Source: Burkholderiales bacterium UBA4615 (GTDB taxonomy: Bacteria > Pseudomonadota > Gammaproteobacteria > Burkholderiales > Burkholderiaceae_E). From it: a DNA stretch of 29,719 bases. The position numbers and the translations under genes are program-made. The stretch covers positions 1-29,719 of the forward strand of contig DGIT01000059.1 of assembly GCA_002386465.1 (NCBI GenBank). The letters run 5' to 3'. A model generated the notes under the pieces. The model ran no database searches, was not told the origin of the DNA, and worked only from the letters and a program-made list of their open reading frames with translations. This document shows, in pieces, positions 24,194-29,719 of the stretch (the stretch's first letter is position 1; the number at the start of each line of letters is the position of its first letter).

Positions 24194-24709
24194 TCATAGG
24201 GGACGGTTGTCGTCACGATCAACGGCCCGCCGCTGTGGCAGCAGCAGCAGGAGCTCGGCCACAGGCCATAGCAGCGTTGATGAGGCGCTTTGCAGGAACC
24301 AGCCAAAGCCCGGAAAGGGCCCGCCGATGGCCATGCGCACGGCTATAACGACACATTGCGCCAACAGGAAGAGCGGCAGCACATGGAGCATCTGTCCGCC
24401 TGGCCCAAACCAGACGACGCGCCGGTGAATGGCGATCGCACCATAGGAAAGCAGGCTGTAAGCGAGCGCACGCTCACCCAGTAATGCTGACGCATGCACA
24501 TCCATCAACAGTCCGACCAGGAACGCCACGCCGATCCCGACCTTGCGCGGCTGGTGGATGTTCCAGAACACCAGCACGACCGCGAGGAAATCAGGCATGC
24601 CGAGCGAGCGGCCCCAGGGCAGCAGATTGAGCACCAGCGCCCCGGCAATCGAGGCCGCAATGAAGGCGCGATTGGCTGGCAGCAGCAGATACTCGGGGGG
24701 CATGCGCAT
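24194..24709 (-). CDS. mreD: Rod shape-determining protein MreD
   Basis: A 171-residue integral membrane protein with four or five hydrophobic helices, including FIAASIAGALVLNLLPWG near the start and FLAVVLVFWNIHQPRKVGIGVAF with the VGIGVAFLVGLLMDVHASALLG segment that is the MreD signature. It is part of the MreBCD elongasome that positions PBP2-RodA; the molecular function is not settled. The ATG at 24709 is used, with an in-frame ATG at 24703 two codons later as alternative. It lies 18 bp after mreC and 14 bp before mrdA. The identification rests on the signature segment and on gene order. Confidence 0.93.
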   Translation of the reverse strand: MRMPPEYLLLPANRAFIAASIAGALVLNLLPWGRSLGMPDFLAVVLVFWNIHQPRKVGIGVAFLVGLLMDVHASALLGERALAYSLLSYGAIAIHRRVVWFGPGGQMLHVLPLFLLAQCVVIAVRMAIGGPFPGFGWFLQSASSTLLWPVAELLLLLPQRRAVDRDDNRPL

Positions 24710-24727
24710 GGTGGGTGTCCGCCAGGT

Positions 24728-25639
24728 TCAGTCGCGTCGCACGAGCGGTGCACGCTTGCCGCGCCCGGCCTCAACCGGTTCGGCGGGCGGGGGCGCAGGC
24801 AGCGCGCTGCGGTCAGCCAGCAGCACCAGCATCATGCGACTGCTGTCTACGCTGCTGGCGGGCTCAAGACTGATCCGCGCAAAGTTTCCCGAACCCGTCC
24901 GATCGACCGACACAATCCGCCCGACCGGCAGACCGACCGGGTACAGGCTGTCCAGCCCGGAGGTGACCACGATATCGCCCTCCTTGAGATCGGCATTGAC
25001 CGCCATGTAGCGTAGTTCGAGGCGTCCGGCGCGTGCACTGCCCGACGCGATGGCGCGCAGACCGTTACGCTGGATTTGCACGGGCACGGTGATGTGGCGA
25101 TCGGTGAGCAAGGTGAGCTCGGAGGACAGCGGAAAGACTCGTGTGATCTGGCCCACCACGCCTTGTGCGTCGATAACCGGCTGCCCGTTGGCCACGCCCT
25201 GCTGCAAACCCTTGTCGAGCACGATCCTGCGGCTGAAGGGGTCACGGGTGTCGTAGAGCACTTCCGCGACCACGCTGCGCACCGCGCTGCGGTCTCGGGC
25301 GCCCAGCAATTCGCGCAGCTGACGGTTCTCCTGGTTCAGCTGTTCAACCTGAAGCAGCTGACGGGCATTGGCTGCTTCGATGCGACGCAGTTCGACATTT
25401 TCTTCACGCAAACGCGAGGTGTCGCCGAAATAGCCGCTGACGTTCGTCCAGGCGTCACGGGGGACGAGCAAGGCCCGCTGCAAGGGGTACAGCACTGTGC
25501 CGATCCCTTGACGCAGGCCAGCGAGGGTTTGGGTGCGGGCGTCGAACACGAGCAGCGACAGGGCCAGCAACGCGAACAGTGCGAGACGAACGTCGGCGGA
25601 GGGCCCTTGCTTGAAAAACGGCGGCGGACTGCGGTCCAT
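24728..25639 (-). CDS. mreC: Cell shape-determining protein MreC
   Basis: A 303-residue protein anchored by one N-terminal helix (RLALFALLALSLLVFDAR, residues 18-35), followed by a coiled coil (SRLREENVELRRIEAANARQ and QVEQLNQENRQLRELLGARD) and a periplasmic beta-rich domain with RIVLDKGLQQGVANGQPVID, GVVGQITRVFPLSSELTLLTD and KEGDIVVTSGLDSLYPVGLPVG, all typical of MreC. MreC scaffolds PBP2 and links it to MreB filaments. The tail after MLVLLADR is short and proline/arginine-rich. The ATG at 25639 lies 15 bp after mreB. Normal length and intact. Confidence 0.95.
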   Translation of the reverse strand: MDRSPPPFFKQGPSADVRLALFALLALSLLVFDARTQTLAGLRQGIGTVLYPLQRALLVPRDAWTNVSGYFGDTSRLREENVELRRIEAANARQLLQVEQLNQENRQLRELLGARDRSAVRSVVAEVLYDTRDPFSRRIVLDKGLQQGVANGQPVIDAQGVVGQITRVFPLSSELTLLTDRHITVPVQIQRNGLRAIASGSARAGRLELRYMAVNADLKEGDIVVTSGLDSLYPVGLPVGRIVSVDRTGSGNFARISLEPASSVDSSRMMLVLLADRSALPAPPPAEPVEAGRGKRAPLVRRD

Positions 25640-25654
25640 GACCCCGCTTTCAGA

Positions 25655-26698
25655 TCATTCGCTTGTGAAGATCGTTCCGAGCTTGTCCATGCGCTCGAGC
25701 GCCAACCCGCATCCGCGCACCACACACGTGAGCGGATCGTCGGCCACCAGCACCGGCAGCCCGGTTTCTTCCATGAGCAGACGGTCGAGGTCGCGCAGCA
25801 GCGCGCCGCCCCCGGTCAACATCATGCCGCGATCGGCGATATCGGCACCCAGCTCAGGCGGTGTTTGCTCCAGGGCGATCTTGACGGCCGACACGATCTG
25901 ATTGAGCGGATCGGTCAGGGCCTCGAGAATTTCGTTGGACGACACCGTGAACGCGCGCGGAATGCCCTCGGACAAATTACGCCCTTTGACTTCCATCTCT
26001 CGCACTTCGGAGCCCGGGAAAGCCGACCCGATTTCTTTCTTGACTGTTTCGGCCGTCGTCTCACCGATCAGCATGCCGTAGTTGCGACGGATGTAATTGA
26101 TGATCGCTTCGTCGAATTTATCGCCACCCACCCGCACCGAGCCGGAATAGACCATGCCGCCCAGGGAGATCACGCCGACCTCGGTGGTGCCGCCGCCGAT
26201 GTCGACGACCATGGAACCGGTGGCGTCAGATACGGGCAACCCGGCACCGATCGCTGCGGCCATGGGCTCTTCGATCAGAAAGACCTGCGCTGCGCCCGCG
26301 CCCAGGGCCGATTCCCGAATGGCGCGCCGCTCAACCTGCGTAGACCCGCAGGGCACACAGATGATGATGCGCGGATTGGGGGCAAACAGTGACCCGGGGT
26401 GCACCATGCGAATGAACTGCTTGAGCATCTGCTCGGTGACGGTGAAGTCGGCAATGACGCCGTCTTTCATCGGGCGGATCGCTTCGATGTTGCCTGGGAC
26501 CTTGCCCAGCATCTGCTTGGCGCCTGTACCCACTGCAGAGATCGTCTTCTTACCGTTGGGTCCGCCTTCCTGACGGATCGCGACCACTGAAGGTTCATTG
26601 AGCACGATGCCCTTGCCCCGAACATAGATCAGCGTGTTCGCTGTGCCGAGGTCGATGGCCAGATCGTTGGAGAAATACTTTCTGAAGAATCCGAACAT
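25655..26698 (-). CDS. mreB: Actin-like cell shape protein MreB
   Basis: A 347-residue bacterial actin, the standard length. Phosphate-1 loop DLGTANTLIYVRGKGIVLNEPSVVA is at residues 17-41; phosphate-2 is VVDIGGGTTEVGVISLGG; the adenosine motif is GADIADRGMMLTGGGALLRDLD. The N-terminal MFGFFRKYFSNDLAI supplies the membrane-binding amphipathic segment. MreB polymerises under the inner membrane and guides lateral wall synthesis. It is the first gene of the mre operon and faces gatC across 211 bp. The ATG at 26698 matches the conserved family start. No substitutions in the nucleotide site were seen. Confidence 0.97.
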   Translation of the reverse strand: MFGFFRKYFSNDLAIDLGTANTLIYVRGKGIVLNEPSVVAIRQEGGPNGKKTISAVGTGAKQMLGKVPGNIEAIRPMKDGVIADFTVTEQMLKQFIRMVHPGSLFAPNPRIIICVPCGSTQVERRAIRESALGAGAAQVFLIEEPMAAAIGAGLPVSDATGSMVVDIGGGTTEVGVISLGGMVYSGSVRVGGDKFDEAIINYIRRNYGMLIGETTAETVKKEIGSAFPGSEVREMEVKGRNLSEGIPRAFTVSSNEILEALTDPLNQIVSAVKIALEQTPPELGADIADRGMMLTGGGALLRDLDRLLMEETGLPVLVADDPLTCVVRGCGLALERMDKLGTIFTSE

Positions 26699-26867
26699 GC
26701 CGGTTCCGGGTGAAGGAGGACTGGGAGTCGTTAATGGGCGGATCGACTGCGAGGCAGGTCCACTGTGTCAGGACCCAGTGCGGCCAGCCGTTGATGGTCT
26801 GGTGCTGAGGTTCGGAAACAGCGGCCGCGATGGGCCGGGAACTCCTCGGAAACAGCTGAAATCATAC
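26699..26867. other. mreB-gatC intergenic region without a recognised gene
   Basis: This part of the 211-bp divergent gap would be the 5' leader of mreB. It is GC-rich, holds no small open frame with a good ribosome site, and I see no riboswitch-like or terminator-like hairpin. The two candidate promoters lie just to the right of it. Confidence 0.4.
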
Positions 26868-26895
26868 CTTATAATTCCGCATTTACCTCTCGCAA
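26868..26895 (-). promoter_or_regulatory. Candidate promoter for the mre operon
   Basis: On the minus strand TTGCGA (26895-26890) is followed after 16 bases by TATAAG (26873-26868). This lies in a short AT-rich island in otherwise GC-rich sequence and would give mreB a 5' leader of roughly 160 bases, in which I see no obvious structure. A TATGAT at 26866-26861 is another possible -10. It overlaps the candidate gatC promoter, so the two would compete. Prediction by eye only. Confidence 0.35.
26870..26875 (+). promoter_or_regulatory. Consensus -10 box upstream of gatC
   Basis: TATAAT matches the sigma-70 -10 consensus exactly and is followed by the gatC ribosome site and CTG codon 35 bases later. 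A transcript would start near 26882 and have a leader of about 28 bases. The -35 region is poor (TCGGAA or CGGAAA at the right spacing). Its position fits gatC better than any other gene. Confidence 0.45.
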
Positions 26896-26898
26896 ATT

Positions 26899-26903
26899 CG
26901 GAG
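26899..26903 (+). promoter_or_regulatory. gatC: Ribosome binding site deciding the gatC start
   Basis: CGGAG lies six bases before a CTG codon at 26910. No ATG, GTG or TTG occurs in frame near this site, and the reading from CTG matches the family's N-terminus exactly. The site therefore supports CTG as the start codon. Confidence 0.6.
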
Positions 26904-26909
26904 TTTTCA

Positions 26910-27197
26910 CTGGCTCTCACCGCTGCCGACGTCGCCCGTATTGCCGAGCTGGCGCGACTGGAACTCGACGCCGCCGAGGCCTCGGGCATGCTCGGGCAAC
27001 TCAATCAGGTGCTGGGTCTCATCGAGGACCTGCAAGCTGTCAACACGCAGGGCGTCGCACCCATGACGCACGCAGGCGACCTCAGCCTGCGCCTGCGTGC
27101 CGATGACGTCACCGAACCCGACCGCCGCGATGACTACCAGCGCGCGGCGCCTGCTGTGTCGCACGGCTTGTATCTGGTGCCAAGGGTGATCGAGTGA
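26910..27197 (+). CDS. gatC: Asp/Glu-tRNA amidotransferase subunit C, probable CTG start
   Basis: The reading from CTG at 26910 gives a 95-residue protein (M)ALTAADVARIAELARLELDA, followed by LNQVLGLIEDLQAVNTQGVAPMTHAGD and a C-terminus with RDDYQRAAPAVSHGLYLVPRVIE. GatC proteins of related bacteria begin MALT or similar, so CTG stands where ATG is usual. The same frame is open upstream to 26634, but that part overlaps mreB and has no GatC-like sequence. GatC wraps around GatA and helps assemble GatCAB, which converts Glu-tRNA(Gln) and Asp-tRNA(Asn) to Gln- and Asn-tRNA. The TGA overlaps the GTG of gatA (GTGA). Confidence 0.88.
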   Translation: MALTAADVARIAELARLELDAAEASGMLGQLNQVLGLIEDLQAVNTQGVAPMTHAGDLSLRLRADDVTEPDRRDDYQRAAPAVSHGLYLVPRVIE

Positions 27198-28693
27198 GTG
27201 ACTGGCACCTGCAGTCCGTCAGCCAGCTGAGGCAGTCACTGGATACCCGCCAGGTCGGCGCTGTCGAACTCGCCCGGCATTTCCTGGGGCGCATCGAAGC
27301 CAGTCCCTTGAATGCGTTCATCGACGTACGCCCTGAGCTCACACTCGAGCAGGCCACGCTTGCCGATAAGCGGCTTTCCAGTGGTGAGCGCGGGCCGTTG
27401 CTTGGCTTGCCCATCGCGCACAAGGATATTTTCGTCACGCGCGGCTGGCGGTCCACCGCCGGCTCACGCATGCTGGCCGACTACGTCAGCCCCTTTGATG
27501 CCACCGTGGTCGAGCGCCTGTCCGTGGCAGGTGCGGTGTGCCTGGGCAAGACCAATTGCGACGAGTTCGCCATGGGCTCGTCCAACGAGCATTCGTATTT
27601 CGGTGCGGTGCGCAATCCCTGGGATCACAGCGCGGTGCCGGGCGGTTCTTCCGGCGGCTCTGCCGCTGCCGTGGCAGCCGGCCTTGCCCCGCTGGCCACA
27701 GGGACCGATACCGGCGGCTCGGTGCGCCAGCCTGCTGCCATGTGCGGTGTGACGGGCATCAAACCGACCTACGGGCGTGTCTCGCGCTTTGGCATGATCG
27801 CCTTCGCCTCCAGCCTTGACCAGGGCGGAGCATTTGGTGCGTCGGCGACGGATTGCGCCGCCTTGCTTGGACCGATGGTGGGCTTCGATCCCCGCGATGC
27901 CACCAGCCTGCAGCAGCCTGCGGAGGACTTCAGCAGCGGGATGCGGGCTTCGCCCATACCCGCAGACCGTTCTGCCGGAGTGTCCGAGTCAACGCCTTTG
28001 GCTGGGCTGCGTATTGGTGTGCCGCGCGAGTTCTTCGGTGAAGGTTTGGCGCCTGATGTCGAGCGTATCGTGCGCAGCGGTCTGCGGGTGCTCGAGTCGC
28101 TTGGCGCCGTGCTGCTCGAGGTGACGTTGCCGCGCACCCGCTTGGCCATTCCCGCCTACTACGTGATTGCCCCGGCCGAGGCGTCGAGCAATCTGTCGCG
28201 CTTCGATGGCGTGCGCTACGGACATCGCGCGCAGGACTACACCGATTTGCGCGACCTGTACCGCAAGTCGCGCGCTGAAGGGTTCGGAGCCGAGGTCCGT
28301 CGTCGGATCATGGTGGGCACCTACGTGCTGTCACACGGGTACTACGACGCGTATTACCTGCAGGCCCAGAAACTGCGTCGTCTGATCGCCGAGGATTTCG
28401 CCACCGCCTTCACCCAGGTCGATGTCATCGGGGGTCCGGTCTCACCCACTGCAGCCTGGAACCTGGGCGAGATCGTCGACGACCCGGTGCGCAATTATCT
28501 TGCCGACATCTACACCCTGGGCGCTTCGCTTGCGGGCTTGCCTGGGCTGTCCATGCCCGCAGGCTTCAACGATGCGCACCGCCCAGTCGGATTGCAGCTG
28601 ATCGGACCGCGCTTCGCCGAATCGCGCCTGCTCGCTGTGGCCGATCGGTTTCAGAACGCCACCGACTGGCATTTGCGTCGGCCGCCGGAGTAA
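27194..28693 (+). CDS. gatA: Asp/Glu-tRNA amidotransferase subunit A
   Basis: A 499-residue amidase-signature enzyme that releases ammonia from glutamine or asparagine and channels it to GatB. The Ser-cisSer-Lys triad is visible: K77 in LPIAHKDIF, S152 in PGGSSGGSAAA, and nucleophile S176 in TDTGGSVRQPA. The later part includes FDGVRYGHRAQDYTDLRDLYRKSRAEGFGAEVRRRIMVGTYVLSHGYYDAYY, strongly conserved in GatA. The start is GTG at 27194, overlapping gatC; MSDWHLQSVSQLRQSL is the expected N-terminus. Residues about 247-268 (SGMRASPIPADRSAGVSEST region) hold a stretch roughly 15 residues longer than usual, probably a surface loop. Intact. Confidence 0.95.
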   Translation: MSDWHLQSVSQLRQSLDTRQVGAVELARHFLGRIEASPLNAFIDVRPELTLEQATLADKRLSSGERGPLLGLPIAHKDIFVTRGWRSTAGSRMLADYVSPFDATVVERLSVAGAVCLGKTNCDEFAMGSSNEHSYFGAVRNPWDHSAVPGGSSGGSAAAVAAGLAPLATGTDTGGSVRQPAAMCGVTGIKPTYGRVSRFGMIAFASSLDQGGAFGASATDCAALLGPMVGFDPRDATSLQQPAEDFSSGMRASPIPADRSAGVSESTPLAGLRIGVPREFFGEGLAPDVERIVRSGLRVLESLGAVLLEVTLPRTRLAIPAYYVIAPAEASSNLSRFDGVRYGHRAQDYTDLRDLYRKSRAEGFGAEVRRRIMVGTYVLSHGYYDAYYLQAQKLRRLIAEDFATAFTQVDVIGGPVSPTAAWNLGEIVDDPVRNYLADIYTLGASLAGLPGLSMPAGFNDAHRPVGLQLIGPRFAESRLLAVADRFQNATDWHLRRPPE

Positions 28694-28699
28694 CCTGCA

Positions 28700-29158
28700 A
28701 TGCGCCCCTGCGCCCGAATCATTGTCTGGGCGTTCGCGTGCCTGCTCGCGGGCTGTGCCGCCACGTCAGGGCCGGCTGCGCCGGGCGCCCGGGCTGTCGG
28801 CCCCGAACTGCCGATTGCTCTGGCCGCACAGTGCGAGCAGACCGAAGAGGATGGCTTTCGAGAACGCGCCCGACTGGTGGTCACCGACAATCAGGTACGA
28901 GAGTTGTCGTGGCAGCTTTGGGTCGGAAAGAAGGGCGGTTGTACTTTTGAGCTGGAACAGTTTCGTCAGACCCGCAGCCGGCCATCGATTGAACTGGCCG
29001 AGCGCAGCGGTTCGGCATGCCGACTGATGGTCTGGCGCGTTCCGGCTCGTGTGACGCTCGCACATGCGGGCTGCGAGCAGCATTGCTCACCTGGCATTTA
29101 CGAAGAAGCCTGGCCGGTCATGTTCGATGCCGGCACCGGCGGCTGTGCCACCCGATGA
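28700..29158 (+). CDS. Small cysteine-rich putative lipoprotein inside the gatCAB operon
   Basis: A 152-residue protein I do not recognise. It starts MRPCARIIVWAFACLLAGCA: a basic start, a hydrophobic stretch and a lipobox LLAG|C with C19 as the lipidated residue. The next residues are a low-complexity Ala/Gly/Pro linker. The mature domain holds six further cysteines (C45, C81, C107, C125, C129, C149), an even number that could form three disulfides, which fits an oxidising periplasm. Otherwise it appears beta-rich (RARLVVTDNQVRELSWQLWV). It begins six bases after gatA and ends ten bases before gatB, so it is cotranscribed with the amidotransferase genes, although a periplasmic lipoprotein should not act with them. 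Confidence 0.8.
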   Translation: MRPCARIIVWAFACLLAGCAATSGPAAPGARAVGPELPIALAAQCEQTEEDGFRERARLVVTDNQVRELSWQLWVGKKGGCTFELEQFRQTRSRPSIELAERSGSACRLMVWRVPARVTLAHAGCEQHCSPGIYEEAWPVMFDAGTGGCATR

Positions 29159-29168
29159 AGAGGACACG

Positions 29169-29719
29169 ATGAAAGGCTGGGAAGTCGTCATCGGGCTGGA
29201 GACTCATGTCCAGCTCGCCACCCGCTCGAAAATTTTCTCGGGTGCACCCACTGCATTTGGTGCTGCCCCCAACACTCAGGCCAGTCCAGTAGATCTGGCG
29301 CTCCCGGGCGTGCTGCCAGTCATGAACGCCGCAGCCCTGGAATGTGCAGTCCGCTTCGGCCTGGCGGTCGGGGCGCACATCGCACCGCGGTCGGTCTTTG
29401 CAAGAAAAAATTATTTCTACCCGGATTCACCCAAGGGCTACCAGATCAGCCAGTACGAAATTCCCGTGGTGAGCGGCGGGTCGCTGACGCTGGTCTGGCA
29501 GGAAGGCAACGAGCCACGGCACAAGGTGGTGAATCTCACCCGTGCCCACCTCGAAGAAGATGCCGGCAAGTCCTTGCACGAAGACGCCATGCGGGCATTG
29601 GGCGGCAGCGAGCTGTCCGGTCTGTCCGGGATCGACCTGAACCGTGCGGGCACCCCGCTGCTCGAGATCGTGAGCGAACCCGAGATGCGCTCATCGACCG
29701 AAGCGGTGGCCTATGCGCG
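29169..29719 (+). CDS. gatB: Asp/Glu-tRNA amidotransferase subunit B, N-terminal part
   Basis: The first 183 residues are visible; the gene runs off the right edge. MKGWEVVIGLETHVQLATRSKIFSGA is the GatB start, followed by LALPGVLPVMN, RKNYFYPDSPKGYQISQYE and HLEEDAGKSLHE, then GIDLNRAGTPLLEIVSEPEM, all diagnostic for the GatB/GatE cradle domain that binds tRNA, activates the glutamate or aspartate with ATP and uses the ammonia from GatA. AGAGGA ends about five bases before the ATG. The C-terminal helical and YqeY-like domains lie outside the window. Confidence 0.96.
   Translation, partial: MKGWEVVIGLETHVQLATRSKIFSGAPTAFGAAPNTQASPVDLALPGVLPVMNAAALECAVRFGLAVGAHIAPRSVFARKNYFYPDSPKGYQISQYEIPVVSGGSLTLVWQEGNEPRHKVVNLTRAHLEEDAGKSLHEDAMRALGGSELSGLSGIDLNRAGTPLLEIVSEPEMRSSTEAVAYA

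Noticed and set aside
25076..26392. Plus-strand open frame opposite mreC and mreB
   Set aside because: It spans two conserved genes on the other strand, so it is a shadow caused by high GC at third positions.

Overview
The window reads as chromosomal DNA of a GC-rich betaproteobacterium, most likely Burkholderiales. This rests on the mreB-mreC-mreD-mrdA-rodA cluster facing gatC-gatA-gatB, on aceK lying beside acyl-CoA catabolism genes, and on uniform codon use. Nearly every base is coding. I saw no rRNA, tRNA, CRISPR array, insertion sequence or prophage, and no gene-free stretch longer than about 210 bases.

Region 1 (1-13071, all minus strand, read right to left) is a tightly packed branched-chain/acyl-CoA catabolism run: isovaleryl-CoA dehydrogenase, isocitrate dehydrogenase kinase/phosphatase (aceK), a thiolase, a second acyl-CoA dehydrogenase, a dienelactone-hydrolase-like enzyme, a divergent DapB-like reductase, a HAD phosphatase, the beta subunit of methylcrotonyl-CoA carboxylase, a DUF1415 protein, then (after a VapBC/FitAB-type toxin-antitoxin pair) an acyl-CoA synthetase and a phosphotransferase-family kinase cut by the left edge. 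Together they would activate and oxidise acyl groups such as isovalerate from leucine. AceK controls whether the resulting acetyl-CoA enters the TCA cycle or the glyoxylate shunt. The carboxylase alpha subunit, the methylglutaconyl-CoA hydratase and HMG-CoA lyase are not in the window.

Region 2 (13177-18387) has a metallo-beta-lactamase-fold hydrolase (plus), then a three-gene minus-strand run: a SMUG1-type uracil-DNA glycosylase, a membrane protein fused to a spermidine-synthase-like domain, and purT.

Region 3 (18489-21072, plus) holds a 2,4'-dihydroxyacetophenone-dioxygenase-like cupin, a Gfo/Idh/MocA oxidoreductase and a quinone-oxidoreductase-like enzyme. They lie in one direction and may form a small catabolic operon of unknown substrate.

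Region 4 (21094-29719) is the elongasome cluster mreBCD-mrdA-rodA (minus) facing gatC-gatA-[lipoprotein]-gatB (plus), which makes the amidotransferase that corrects Glu-tRNA(Gln)/Asp-tRNA(Asn).

The content is mostly housekeeping and I found no convincing wholly new system. The points most worth a second look are: an apparent CTG start for gatC; an unannotated-looking cysteine-rich lipoprotein inside the gatCAB operon; a DapB-like protein lacking the family's catalytic histidine pair; a 17-bp perfect palindrome overlapping the -10 box of the toxin-antitoxin promoter; and a SMUG1 enzyme strikingly like the animal form.
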